From Roseibium porphyridii (GTDB lineage: Bacteria > Pseudomonadota > Alphaproteobacteria > Rhizobiales > Stappiaceae): a DNA stretch of 64,000 bases. This document shows positions 1 through 8,485 of this stretch, one piece after another; the first letter of the stretch is position 1; every line of letters begins with the position of its first letter. Both the position numbers and the translations under genes were made by a program. Below the pieces are notes generated by a model, which worked only from the letters and a program-made list of their open reading frames with translations, ran no database searches and was not told the DNA's origin. The DNA lies in assembly GCF_026191725.2 (NCBI RefSeq), contig NZ_CP120863.1:1468001-1532000 (forward strand), given 5' to 3'.

Positions 1-222
1 ATTACCGTTCGCAAATTCGCTGTTTGCAAGTGCGATCGAGAGGCCATTTTCTTCCGTCCATCGCAACATGCGTTTGCCCGGAATATCGTTGAAAAAGAGA
101 CCGTCAGAAAGCCAGACGGGTCCTTCCGTCCAGGTGCAGCCCTCTGCGATCATTTCGGGTTCACTTGATGTGTCGACAAAACTTTCGAAACGCGCGTCGA
201 CCGTGACATAGCCGGGCTTCAT
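1..222 (-). CDS. SMP-30/gluconolactonase family protein (3' part cut by window edge)
   Basis: Only the first 74 residues lie in the window; the gene runs off the left edge. The start ATG (222-220) overlaps the stop of the upstream permease gene as ATGA, so the two are translationally coupled. The visible N-terminus contains the pattern WTEGPVW followed by GLFFNDIPG, the first blade signature of the SMP-30/gluconolactonase/LRE beta-propeller family, whose members hydrolyse sugar lactones to aldonates with a divalent metal. No signal peptide is seen, so it is probably cytoplasmic. Being last in a sugar importer operon, it probably opens the lactone made from the imported sugar or takes the imported lactone itself. 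The metal ligands beyond the first propeller blade cannot be checked. Confident on family, unsure of substrate. Confidence 0.8.
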   Translation of the reverse strand, partial: MKPGYVTVDARFESFVDTSSEPEMIAEGCTWTEGPVWLSDGLFFNDIPGKRMLRWTEENGLSIALANSEFANGN

Positions 223-1163
223 GATCGTGCACCTTTTCTCATTGTCTGGAACAAAAGCATGGCAAGGATGATCACTCCGAAGACGATGCTCCGCCAGGCG
301 TCTCCGATCTGCATCACGGAGAGTATCGATGTCAGCAACGTTATGAACAACGCGCCGCCGATTGTGCCGAAAAGTCCGCCGCGCCCGCCGAGAATAGATG
401 TTCCGCCAATTACGACTGCAGCAATCGTCGGCAGAAGAAACGGATCTCCCATCGACTGGTATGCCTGGTTCGCATAGCCGGCGAGCAGGACACCGCCCAA
501 TGCGGAACACATGCCAGCAAGCGCGAAGGCGGCGAAGACAACGCTTGGCGTTGAGACACCGGACAGGAAGGTCGCCTTTTCGTTGTAGCCGATTGAACGC
601 AGGTATCGGCCAAACGGCGTTCTGGTCAGGAAGACAACGATTGCGAGGCTGACAGCCATCCAGGTGAGGAAGCTGACGGGCAGGCCGAGTACGTCGCCTG
701 ATGCCAAGGAAACCATGAGTTGACTGGCTTCGCCTTTCGGATTGAAGCCGCCGGTATTGAGCACCGCAAGACCAAGCAAAATGGAATTGACAGCCAGCGT
801 CCAGACCATCGAAGGAATGCGCAAGATGGCAACGCCAATGCCATTGATGACACCAATCAGCGCTCCGAAGGCAAGCGCGGCCGGTACTGCCAGTGCGGTC
901 AGGACGGGATTGCCGGACCCAACCAGGGCCGTGGACAGAATTGCCGCGCCGGTCAGGACCCATGGTACTGAAAGATCGATATGCCCGAGCAAGATGACGA
1001 TCGTCGCACCAGTTGCGAGCAGACCGAGAAATGCAGCGATCTGAAGCTGCTGACTCAAATAGTCGAAGGTCAATATTTGCGGAAAGTACAAGCTTCCCGC
1101 CAAGATGAGCACCACGGTCCCGAAATAGGGCATCATGCTGTCAGGGGTGATTGTGCGGCTCAT
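219..1163 (-). CDS. CUT2 sugar ABC transporter permease
   Basis: Encodes 314 residues, almost all hydrophobic with about eight to ten predicted membrane segments. It contains the BPD_transp_2 pattern of ribose/xylose-type permeases: GHIDLSVPWV near residue 60 and the cytoplasmic loop GGTSILGGRGG near residue 255, which contacts the ATPase. The start overlaps the stop of the second permease gene by 4 bp (ATGA), and its own stop overlaps the lactonase start by 4 bp. It probably forms a heterodimeric channel in the inner membrane with the neighbouring permease. The sequence does not identify the sugar. Confidence 0.9.
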   Translation of the reverse strand: MSRTITPDSMMPYFGTVVLILAGSLYFPQILTFDYLSQQLQIAAFLGLLATGATIVILLGHIDLSVPWVLTGAAILSTALVGSGNPVLTALAVPAALAFGALIGVINGIGVAILRIPSMVWTLAVNSILLGLAVLNTGGFNPKGEASQLMVSLASGDVLGLPVSFLTWMAVSLAIVVFLTRTPFGRYLRSIGYNEKATFLSGVSTPSVVFAAFALAGMCSALGGVLLAGYANQAYQSMGDPFLLPTIAAVVIGGTSILGGRGGLFGTIGGALFITLLTSILSVMQIGDAWRSIVFGVIILAMLLFQTMRKGARS

Positions 1164-2125
1164 CGGCCAAAGACCTCCAACCTGTTGCGTGTACGAAGGA
1201 CATCTGCGCCGCCAATCGCGATAGCAGCTGCCAAAATGAGCCCTTCAAACAGGGGTTGCGCCAACGATGGAATGCCGGAAAAGAACATCAGCGAAGCGAT
1301 TGTTTTCAATATGAAGGCGCCTGCCAACGCCCCAATGAGAGACCCGACCCCACCTCGCAAAAGCACCCCGCCCAACACGACGGCAGCAATGGAATTCAAT
1401 GTGAAGTTTGCGGCAATTCCAGCATCACCGGTTGTCGTGACAAAGCTGTAGTAAAGCCCGGCGGCTCCACCGAAGAGACCGGCAAGCGTGAAAGCGGCGA
1501 TGCGAATGAGGCGTGTGTTGATGCCGGATTGAAACGCTGCTTGCTCAGATGACCCGAGCGCATAGAGCCCAAGCCCGAGCCCGGTTCTGCGAAAGGGTAA
1601 CCAGAACGCAAAGACCAGCAGTCCGGAAATGATCAACGCGGTCGGAATGCCGGCGATGTCGAGTGTCAGAGCATCGGCCAGATCATAGTTGACTGCGCCG
1701 CCGGGGGTTGGTCTGAGCATGAGGGCACCGCCGACAAATATAGATGCCGTTGCCAGCGTGACGACAATCGGCTGTATGCGGCCGAAGACGATGATGAGAC
1801 CATTCAGGAGGCCACATAGGGCACCGGCTGCGAGTACGGCAACGACACCAAAACCAATGGCTCCCGCCGATCCGTCTAGCAGGTGCGAGGCCAACGTGTT
1901 GGTGAGCGCTATCACCGCCCCAACCGACAGGTCGATCCCTCGCACAACAACGGCAAAAAACTGGGCAATCGCCGCGAAACCAAGGATCAGGCACTGGTTC
2001 GCCCAGATCGTCATTACATAGGTGGAAGCCCCACGAGGATGCGTTCCCAGGTAGAGCGACAGAAGCACCAGCAGGACGACTGCGGCTATGACTTCACGCC
2101 GGTTGGCTCGAATGTAGTCAAGCAT
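1160..2125 (-). CDS. CUT2 sugar ABC transporter permease
   Basis: Encodes 321 residues of the RbsC/YtfT permease family. It has the conserved VRGIDLSVGAVIALTN segment near residue 62 and the loop VVLGGVLLRGGVGS near residue 250. The first ATG (2125) overlaps the end of the ATPase gene by 8 bp and its stop overlaps the next permease start by 4 bp, so the three are coupled in one transcript. Two different permeases with one double ATPase is the YtfT/YjfF arrangement rather than the RbsC homodimer arrangement. Confidence 0.9.
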   Translation of the reverse strand: MLDYIRANRREVIAAVVLLVLLSLYLGTHPRGASTYVMTIWANQCLILGFAAIAQFFAVVVRGIDLSVGAVIALTNTLASHLLDGSAGAIGFGVVAVLAAGALCGLLNGLIIVFGRIQPIVVTLATASIFVGGALMLRPTPGGAVNYDLADALTLDIAGIPTALIISGLLVFAFWLPFRRTGLGLGLYALGSSEQAAFQSGINTRLIRIAAFTLAGLFGGAAGLYYSFVTTTGDAGIAANFTLNSIAAVVLGGVLLRGGVGSLIGALAGAFILKTIASLMFFSGIPSLAQPLFEGLILAAAIAIGGADVLRTRNRLEVFGR

Positions 2126-3635
2126 GAGCCACCTTGCGTTTTTCGGAAACGTTCAGCGAAGCCGCGATGATGTTTTGTGCGGTCATGTCCTCCCCGCTCA
2201 TGGAGCTGACCAGCTGGCCGGCGTAGAAAATGTGGGTCTCGTCGCAAAGCTGGATGAGTTCTTCATAGTCCGTGCTGAGAAGAAGGATTGCGGTGCCCTG
2301 ATCGGCGAGGCGGCGCAACATGCCGTAAATCTGTGTCTTGGTTTTCACGTCAATGCCGCGTGTCGGATCTGCGAGCAGGAGGCACCGCGGTTTGAGCGCC
2401 AACCATTTCGCCAGCACAACCTTCTGCTGATTGCCGCCGGAAAGCGACGAAACCGGCAGTTCCAGGCCGCCATGTTTGAGTTCAAGACGTTCAAGCGTAT
2501 CCTCGTAAAGCCCCGGGTTTGAGGCGTCCAGGTCCTTCAATCCGATTGCAGCCAGTTGCAGATTTTCCAAAATACTCTGTTCCTGAATCAAACCCTCGGT
2601 TTTCCGGTCTTCAGGAATGAATGCCAACGCAATGTCCGGCTGCTTCGCGGCCTTGGGACTTGTAACGGAAACGGGTTTTCCTGCCACTGTGACCTTGCCT
2701 TCGGCAGTCCTTAGCAGGCCGAAGAGCCCCATCAGGAACGCTCCTTGCCCCTGGCCATCAAGACCGCCCAGCCCGACGATTTCTCCTTCGTGAACCGTCA
2801 GGCTGATATCCATAACGCGTCCGTCCCATGAAAAATTCTCAACCTTCAGCACTTCCTGTGCATCTGCGCGTGCCGGGGGTTTGGGTGGAAACAGTTCCTC
2901 AATCCTCTGTCCGACCATCATGTTGATGATTTCGTTATAGGAATGATCTCCATTGTCGAATGTCTCGACGCGTTTCCCGTTTCGAAACACGGAAATCCTA
3001 TCGGCCAGGGCTTCAATCTCGTGAAATCTATGGGAGATGAAAAGGACACTTGTCCCCTGGTCTCGCTCTGCGCGGATCAAGTCGAAGACCTTCGTCACAA
3101 CCGATGCATTCAGTGCCGAAGTCGCTTCATCCAGGATAAGCAATCTTGGTTTGCGCATGAGCGCCTTGGCAATTTCCACCTGCTGTCGAGATGGCAGCGT
3201 CAGATCGGACACGCGGGCGGACATCTTAATATGACCGCCATCAATCCGGTCCAAAACGTCTCGGGCCTTGACCAGCGCTTCTGAACGGAGCCATCCAAGG
3301 CCGCTTCCCGGCGCACCAAGAAGCAAATTTTCCCGCACGGTCAGATCAGGAACGAGAGACAGTTCCTGGAACATGCATACGAGCCCGTGGTTCTGGGCAA
3401 CGCGCGGTGTCGTCAGCCGGACGTCCCGGCCATCCAGAATGATGCGGCCTTCGGTTGGCTGCAGCACACCGGAGATGAGCTTCATAAGTGTCGATTTGCC
3501 TGCACCATTTTCACCGAGAATTGCATGTATCTCGGACGGCTTGCAGGCGAAATCGACGTTGTTCAATGCCTTCGTCGCACCAAAGTGCATCGAAATGTCC
3601 TGCATCCGCAGCAGGGGCTTGTCGGGGTCTGTCAT
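2118..3635 (-). CDS. CUT2 sugar ABC transporter ATP-binding protein (two ATPase domains)
   Basis: I chose the ATG at 3635 (505 residues, MTDPDKPLLRMQDISM); reading further upstream adds an unlikely stretch that runs through a hairpin. The protein has two nucleotide-binding domains in the RbsA/MglA arrangement. Domain 1 has Walker A GENGAGKST, a degenerate signature LPSRQQVEIAKAL instead of LSGGQ, Walker B LLILDEATSAL with Ala after the catalytic Glu, and H-loop SHRFHE. Domain 2 has a broken Walker A (GLDGQGQGAF, no GKS/T) but a normal signature LSGGNQQKVVLAKWL. Such asymmetry is usual for this family and implies one active ATP site. It drives uptake by the neighbouring permeases on the inner face of the inner membrane. 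Confidence 0.93.
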   Translation of the reverse strand: MTDPDKPLLRMQDISMHFGATKALNNVDFACKPSEIHAILGENGAGKSTLMKLISGVLQPTEGRIILDGRDVRLTTPRVAQNHGLVCMFQELSLVPDLTVRENLLLGAPGSGLGWLRSEALVKARDVLDRIDGGHIKMSARVSDLTLPSRQQVEIAKALMRKPRLLILDEATSALNASVVTKVFDLIRAERDQGTSVLFISHRFHEIEALADRISVFRNGKRVETFDNGDHSYNEIINMMVGQRIEELFPPKPPARADAQEVLKVENFSWDGRVMDISLTVHEGEIVGLGGLDGQGQGAFLMGLFGLLRTAEGKVTVAGKPVSVTSPKAAKQPDIALAFIPEDRKTEGLIQEQSILENLQLAAIGLKDLDASNPGLYEDTLERLELKHGGLELPVSSLSGGNQQKVVLAKWLALKPRCLLLADPTRGIDVKTKTQIYGMLRRLADQGTAILLLSTDYEELIQLCDETHIFYAGQLVSSMSGEDMTAQNIIAASLNVSEKRKVAHA

Positions 3636-3651
3636 TGAAAATTTCCAAGTT

Positions 3652-3681
3652 GTCCGGCGGCACGCGATGGTGCCGCCGGAC
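3652..3681 (-). terminator. Intercistronic hairpin between binding-protein and ATPase genes
   Basis: A perfect 12-bp inverted repeat (GTCCGGCGGCAC at 3652-3663, its complement at 3670-3681) with a 6-nt loop sits 10 bp after the binding-protein stop and 16 bp before the ATPase start. There is no T run, so it is more likely a 3' stabiliser of the binding-protein message or a partial terminator than a full stop. That would let the binding protein be made in excess of the membrane parts. Confidence 0.75.
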
Positions 3682-3691
3682 CATTTGTGAA

Positions 3692-4771
3692 TTATGTATT
3701 GCTTGGATTTTGTCCGGAAATTTCTTCTGGGCTGAAGGGCGGGAAACATTCCGCATAGCCGGTGCCGGTATTGAAGCTTTTCGGCAGATCAGGGAAATAG
3801 TTCACGCCAGCCTCCAATTCGTCAGCTTTGACCTGAGGAATCGGCAGGTAGATTGTCTGCGGCAGTTCGTTGCCTTCCAGGAGAGCGACCGCGGCTTCAA
3901 GAGCAATTGCCGACATCGCAGGTGCCTGGCTTGCCGACACACCGGGAATATCCAGCTCGTCCATCAACATGCGAACGCCGTTTTCACCGTCGACACCCAT
4001 GGGGACAATCGGATGTCCGGCGGATTGCAGCGCGTTGATGGTTCCAGCAGACCCATGCTGAGAGACGACAGCATCGAATTGACCGTGTGTCGCGAGCGCA
4101 TCGGCAGCCACTTTTTGGCTCGTGCCGGTGTCCCAATTGCCGACAACCTCGACGATTTCCAATCCGTCGACCTTTTCCAGAACACTCATCATGCCGAGGC
4201 GGCGATCCCGGTCGGTCGCGTTGCCAGGCAGACCATTCACCATCAGGATTTTCTCAGCTTTGCCGCCAAGAATGTCCATAACCGTCTGTGCTTTCAGTGC
4301 GCCCAGTTCCTTCTGGCTTTCGTTGACCTGCACCACCTTGTCCGTGTCGAGCACGTTATCGAACGGAACGAGGATCGTGCCGGCACGTTCAGCGCGCCGG
4401 ATTACCGGTTCGAAAGCGGTCGGATTGACTGCGATGAAGGTAATGGCGTCGTATCCGGCAGCAATAAAATTGTCGATCGCTGCAATCTGGGCAGCACTGT
4501 CGTTTCCGACAGACACGATGGAGAACGTGTCGATTTTACCCGCATTCTCCGGACGATCAGCCCAGGCCTTTGCGGACTGGATTGCCTGAATGCGCCAGTC
4601 ATTGCCTGCAAAGCCGTTCACGAAGGCCAACTTGTAGGGGCCTTCCTTTGCATCATAGGAAATCGTGGATGTTTCCGGAGCTGGGACAAAACACTCAGGT
4701 CGATAAGTGTCTGCGAGTGCTGTTCCAACACCGGCGAGCAAAAATGTCGCGCTCAAAAGTAGGTTCTTCAT
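3692..4771 (-). CDS. CUT2 sugar ABC transporter periplasmic binding protein
   Basis: Starts at ATG 4771, preceded by a strong ribosome site (GGGAGGAAAAG); 359 residues. Residues 1-20 form a signal peptide ending in ALA, so the mature protein is periplasmic. The body is a Peripla_BP_4/RbsB-type type I binding protein, with FVNGFAGNDWR at the first beta-strand and the hinge-lobe pattern NGLPGNATDRDRR typical of sugar binders. One Cys near each end of the mature chain (YRPECF and YAECFPPF) could form a disulfide, which is unusual in this family. First gene of the leftward operon; transcription starts in the operator region shared with the LacI gene. The ligand is not identifiable. Confidence 0.9.
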   Translation of the reverse strand: MKNLLLSATFLLAGVGTALADTYRPECFVPAPETSTISYDAKEGPYKLAFVNGFAGNDWRIQAIQSAKAWADRPENAGKIDTFSIVSVGNDSAAQIAAIDNFIAAGYDAITFIAVNPTAFEPVIRRAERAGTILVPFDNVLDTDKVVQVNESQKELGALKAQTVMDILGGKAEKILMVNGLPGNATDRDRRLGMMSVLEKVDGLEIVEVVGNWDTGTSQKVAADALATHGQFDAVVSQHGSAGTINALQSAGHPIVPMGVDGENGVRMLMDELDIPGVSASQAPAMSAIALEAAVALLEGNELPQTIYLPIPQVKADELEAGVNYFPDLPKSFNTGTGYAECFPPFSPEEISGQNPSNT

Positions 4772-4821
4772 CTTTTCCTCCCAAATGACCAACAGGTCGG
4801 ATTGAACTTCTGCAATCCCAA

Positions 4822-4870
4822 TGTGTTTACGTAAACACACATTGATATAGGTATTGTGTTTATGTAAACA
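4822..4870. promoter_or_regulatory. Two LacI-type operators in the divergent promoter region
   Basis: The 143-bp gap between the binding-protein gene and the LacI gene holds an 18-bp perfect palindrome (TGTGTTTACGTAAACACA, 4822-4839) and a second copy, TGTTTATGTAAACA (4857-4870), with one mismatch at the centre. Their centres are 33 bp apart, about three helical turns, so two repressor dimers could sit on the same DNA face. LacI-family proteins bind even palindromes with a central CG, which the first site has. Presumably these are the sites of the adjacent repressor, controlling both directions. Confidence 0.85.
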
Positions 4871-4914
4871 TTCGTCAAGAAAAAAATGAAAGTCGTTGAA
4901 TTATAGAGACTTCG

Positions 4915-5940
4915 ATGGCCACAAGGCGCAGCAGCAAATCCAGAAAAGACCAGCCGACGATGCACGATGTCGCGCGTGTGGCAGGTGTCAGTCAGATGAC
5001 CGTCTCCAGGGTTATGCGCGGCGCAGGATACATCTCGAGAAATGTTCGCGAGCAGGTAAACAACGCTGCGCGGGAAATCGGTTACGTCCACAATCGGCTG
5101 GCGGGCGGTATCGCGGCCTATGACAATCCGCTTGTTGGCGTTGTGGTGCCGACACTGCAAAACCGTGTCTTTACGGAAGTTCTTTCCGGAATAAGCGATA
5201 CGCTGAGCACAGCGGGATTGAGACCGGTTTTCGGCGTGTCGGAATACACGCAGGAAGCTGAAGAGGAGCTCGTCTTCGATCTTTTGTCATGGCGTCCACG
5301 TGGCCTGATCCTGGCCGGTCTTGAGCACAGTGAGGCGGTTAGGCGCATTGTTGAGCAAACCGGTGTCAGGGTTGCCGAGATCATGGATATCGACGGTGAG
5401 CCGATGTCTGCTTGCTTTGGAGTTTCGCACACTGAAGCTGGACGGGATATGGCATCTCATCTGCTTGAACGCGGTTACAGATCGTTCGGCTATGTCGCCA
5501 GTCAAGCCGGACATGACCTGCGGGCGACGAAACGTTTTGAAGCTTTTGCAACTTGTATTCGGGAAGGCGGCGGGCAATTGATTGCGCAACGCACTTCCAC
5601 GGAAGCTTCTTCAATGGTGGTCGGCAGACATCTGACGCAGGATATTCTGACACAACCCGATCGCCCGGACGCAATTTACTATGCCAATGATGACCTTGCA
5701 GCAGGCGGTCTGATGCACTGCATGTCTGAAGGTCTCGACGTGCCAGGCGAGGTCGCTATCGCAGGCTTCAATGGTCTTGGGTTCCTGTCTGCGTTGCCCC
5801 TGAAGATCACGACTACACAAACGCCGAGATATGAAATTGGTGTTGCAGCTGCAACCTGGATATCTGCGCCGCCGGAGGCCCAAACGGAGAAGCTGACAGA
5901 CAAGCTGGAGACTAAGTTGCATATCGGCGAAACCACCTGA
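4915..5940 (+). CDS. LacI-family transcriptional regulator
   Basis: Encodes 341 residues. The N-terminus carries the LacI helix-turn-helix and hinge (MHDVARVAGVSQMTVSRVM, about residues 16-34), followed by a periplasmic-binding-protein-like sensor domain starting at PLVGVVVPTLQN. The overall character (short first linker, basic residues before the helix-turn-helix) resembles the GntR gluconate-repressor branch of the family. It is divergent from the CUT2 operon and its promoter holds two matching palindromes, so it is very likely the local repressor, released by the imported sugar or a breakdown product. Confidence 0.93.
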   Translation: MATRRSSKSRKDQPTMHDVARVAGVSQMTVSRVMRGAGYISRNVREQVNNAAREIGYVHNRLAGGIAAYDNPLVGVVVPTLQNRVFTEVLSGISDTLSTAGLRPVFGVSEYTQEAEEELVFDLLSWRPRGLILAGLEHSEAVRRIVEQTGVRVAEIMDIDGEPMSACFGVSHTEAGRDMASHLLERGYRSFGYVASQAGHDLRATKRFEAFATCIREGGGQLIAQRTSTEASSMVVGRHLTQDILTQPDRPDAIYYANDDLAAGGLMHCMSEGLDVPGEVAIAGFNGLGFLSALPLKITTTQTPRYEIGVAAATWISAPPEAQTEKLTDKLETKLHIGETT

Positions 5941-6071
5941 ATGATGGTAATCCCGTCGCGACCCGAGTGCTCGAACTCTGTTTGAGCGGTTGCCGAGATG
6001 TCACGTCAAAGGATCAACCTGAGTTTTACGCTCGCTGCCGGCCCGTCATTGGTCAGTTCCTGTTGAGGAAT

Positions 6072-6791
6072 TCAGTTCCGGATCTGCTTTACAGGCCTCA
6101 CGCCATCCTGGAAAACGATGTTCCGTCTTCTGAAGGTTGCGCCTTCAACGCAGACCGGTTTGCTGATCCGGTCCATGCGGAAGTGTCGGAAGTCATTTCG
6201 TGCCGGGTCCCAGGCGACCAGATACCACAATGGTGGCAGTATCAACATTGCCTGCGGTTCGACATATCGGCGGCTTGTTTCACCTTTTGCGTCGCGATAG
6301 CTGAAACGCAGATGCAAACGCTGAAGAAATGCTGTTTCAAATGCAGGAAGCAGGGCTGGGTCCATTGATCCCATAGTGGACAGGTCGACCTGAGGTGCGA
6401 GTTCTCCCACATACAGGCAATCCAGGAAACGTCTTAAGTCTCGAACCTTGTCTGAGGGTAGAGCTTTCTCGATTTTTGCAAGCCCCGCATCCGCGAGCTT
6501 TGAAAAAGGCAGATATCCGGCTGCCCGCATCGAGGCAACGCTGATCAGCAGCGCAAAGACCTCGATGACCGAGAGGCGCGGCGCCGTTTGAACCGATTGC
6601 GGATCAAGCTGCAACCCGCCACCTCGGCCCGGCTCGGCATGAATGACGAAGCCCTGGTCGCGTAGCGCACTGATGTCACGCAGAACCGTCCGCCTGGAAG
6701 CGCCAACCTCTGCGGCGAGTGCAGATATCGTCGATGTGCCGCAGCGTCGAAGGCTGCGCACGATGGCGTCTTGTCTGAGGCGAATATTCAT
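6072..6791 (-). CDS. WYL-domain transcriptional regulator (YafY/DeoR-like helix-turn-helix)
   Basis: Starts at ATG 6791 (MNIRLRQDAIVRSL), giving 239 residues. The N-terminal HTH_11 domain (residues about 5-60, ISALAAEVGASRRTVLRDIS) is followed by a C-terminal WYL domain; the core reads PPLWYLVAWDP near residue 195. WYL proteins bind small ligands or nucleic acid and usually regulate a neighbouring gene. Here the divergent neighbour is an alpha/beta hydrolase, the probable target. A GTGCCA inverted repeat lies just upstream of the start. No defence genes are nearby, so a phage-defence role is not suggested. Confidence 0.88.
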   Translation of the reverse strand: MNIRLRQDAIVRSLRRCGTSTISALAAEVGASRRTVLRDISALRDQGFVIHAEPGRGGGLQLDPQSVQTAPRLSVIEVFALLISVASMRAAGYLPFSKLADAGLAKIEKALPSDKVRDLRRFLDCLYVGELAPQVDLSTMGSMDPALLPAFETAFLQRLHLRFSYRDAKGETSRRYVEPQAMLILPPLWYLVAWDPARNDFRHFRMDRISKPVCVEGATFRRRNIVFQDGVRPVKQIRN

Positions 6792-6813
6792 TTGGCAAGA
6801 CAAGCCCTTAAAG

Positions 6814-6830
6814 GTGCCAGAATTTGGCAC
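6814..6830. promoter_or_regulatory. Inverted repeat, candidate operator of the WYL regulator
   Basis: GTGCCA at 6814-6819 and TGGCAC at 6825-6830 form a perfect inverted repeat around a 5-nt spacer. It lies 23 bp before the regulator start, in the 178-bp gap shared with the divergent hydrolase gene. TGNCA half-sites of this kind are common for YafY-type regulators; the link is by position only. Confidence 0.5.
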
Positions 6831-6969
6831 TGTTTGACCTTAAGCACCACTTACGGGCGTCAGCAAGGACTTTTCGCACTTGTGACACCCGCCTCGACAC
6901 ACCTGATCCAGAACACGGCGTCACCCCGGGTTGCACCTGTTCTCATCTCATTTCCAGAAGGGCAGATAA

Positions 6970-7914
6970 ATGTTTGATCCGGCCGACTTTCCCAAACCAA
7001 CAATGATTTCGGTCAACGGCATTGAATTGGAGGTCTTTGAGTGCGGACAGAACAATGTGGGAAGGCCGATTGTGCTGTGCCACGGCTGGCCGGAACATGC
7101 CTTTTCCTGGCGGTTTCAGATGCCTGCATTGGCCGCTGCGGGCTACCATGTCATTGTTCCCAACCAGCGCGGCTATGGCAATTCCTCGCGGCCAAAAGAT
7201 GTGACCGCCTATGATATCGAACAACTGACGGGCGACCTCGTCGCGCTTCTAGATCATTTCGCATATGAGACGGCAGTTTTTGTCGGTCATGACTGGGGTG
7301 CAAATGTTGTCTGGAGCACGGCTATGCTGCACCCCGATCGCGTTGAAAAAGTCGTTGCGCTCAGCTTGCCATATCAGCAACGTGGAGAAATCCCATGGAT
7401 AGACTTCATCGAAGGCTTTCTGGGAAGTGATCACTATATGGTGCATTTCAATCGTCGCCCCGGCGTAGCGGATGCGATCCTGGACGAAAACCGTCATCAA
7501 TTCCTGACGAATTTGTTTCGAAAGAACGAGCCGAATATGGCTCCAGAGCCGGGGATGATGATGATCAACCTGGCCAGGGCAAAAGACCCTGTCGGGGAAC
7601 CGCTCATGAGCGATCTTGAACTGTCCGTATTTGATTCTGCCTTTGAAGCTTCAGGGTTTACGAACAGTATCAATTGGTACCGCAACCTTGATCGCAATTG
7701 GCATCTGCTGGAGAAGGTCAATCCCGTCATCCAGCACCCCGCTCTCATGATTTATGGGGATCGAGATCTCGTGCCGAAGTCTCCCAATTTGAGCGACTTC
7801 GTGCCAAAGGTCGACGTTGTCTGCCTGGATGCAGGTCATTGGTTGCAGCAGGAAATGCCGGTTGAAACAACCGGAGTGATCCTGAACTGGCTCAGACAGA
7901 CGTCAGAAGTCTGA
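6970..7914 (+). CDS. Alpha/beta hydrolase, epoxide-hydrolase-like
   Basis: Encodes 314 residues, the full length of soluble epoxide hydrolases. The motifs run in family order: oxyanion loop HGWPE (about residue 38), nucleophile elbow GHDWGA with Asp as nucleophile (about residue 115), a lid Tyr in INWYRN, the acid in MIYGDRDLV, and the catalytic His in DAGHWLQQE near the C-terminus. An Asp nucleophile and the HGWP motif point to an epoxide hydrolase (or haloalkane or fluoroacetate dehalogenase) rather than an esterase. Single cytoplasmic gene, probably controlled by the divergent WYL protein. The natural substrate is unknown. Confidence 0.87.
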   Translation: MFDPADFPKPTMISVNGIELEVFECGQNNVGRPIVLCHGWPEHAFSWRFQMPALAAAGYHVIVPNQRGYGNSSRPKDVTAYDIEQLTGDLVALLDHFAYETAVFVGHDWGANVVWSTAMLHPDRVEKVVALSLPYQQRGEIPWIDFIEGFLGSDHYMVHFNRRPGVADAILDENRHQFLTNLFRKNEPNMAPEPGMMMINLARAKDPVGEPLMSDLELSVFDSAFEASGFTNSINWYRNLDRNWHLLEKVNPVIQHPALMIYGDRDLVPKSPNLSDFVPKVDVVCLDAGHWLQQEMPVETTGVILNWLRQTSEV

Positions 7915-8485
7915 AAATTCAACAGCGCGTCCAGAAATGGCGAATTGGTCGCTGATTTGCCTGGGGCTCAATCGCTTGGGTTTCGCTCTTGAGCCCTTCA
8001 CCGCATCGAATCCGACAAAACCACAACCCCAAGTCTGCGTGCGACAAAGTTGCATTATTGACAAATTTACAAAGAGACAATTTGACAAAAAGACTCTTAG
8101 AGTCTAAATGTGCAGCACGAGCAAGCTATGTGTGGTTGCAAACGCAATAACCTGCACTCGCCACTCGTTCGGAGAAATACTTTCTCCCAATAAGTAATTA
8201 ACTACTCGCATCTCTGGTTGGAAATCGGCCGGGGCTTTTCGTGTTGAAATCTAAATAGTTGTTTAGAAACAATATGTTGCAAAAATGCTACTTGGGTTTC
8301 GAATGTTCATTCGTAGTGATTTCTAGGCTTGCTATTGAGAGGGGAAATCAGTTTTTATCATGCGAGCAGGCAATCGATCTAAGTTTAGAATCGAATGATT
8401 CGTGTAAACTTAAGTAAAAATTAGAAATTGGCTTAATTTCTGCGGTTCGTTTGGTTGCTACGCAGTTTAGAAATTGGAGAACACT
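7915..8485 (+). promoter_or_regulatory. Porin promoter and structured 5' leader region
   Basis: This 571-bp non-coding stretch is A+T-rich compared with its surroundings. It holds two TTGACA boxes (8058-8063 and 8082-8087) inside a run of GACAA-type direct repeats, then a 15-bp palindrome AGACTCT-T-AGAGTCT (8091-8105). Further on is a two-part hairpin: TAAGTTTA (8380-8387) pairs with TAAACTTA (8405-8412) and inside it GAATC pairs with GATTC. AGAAATT/AATTTCT (8423-8441) forms a second hairpin, and the 11-mer TTAGAAATTGG is repeated at 8421 and 8467, the second copy overlapping the porin ribosome site. No gene is visible here. I infer a long regulated leader. Confidence 0.6.

Noticed and set aside
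3488..4762. Open frame of 424 codons on the strand opposite to the first binding-protein gene
   Set aside because: It lies antisense to a clear periplasmic binding protein and the ATPase start, with many Cys, His and Arg, typical of an out-of-frame reading.
6072..6791. WYL protein as part of a phage-defence or CRISPR system
   Set aside because: No defence genes, repeats or nucleases occur within the window; the neighbour is a metabolic hydrolase.
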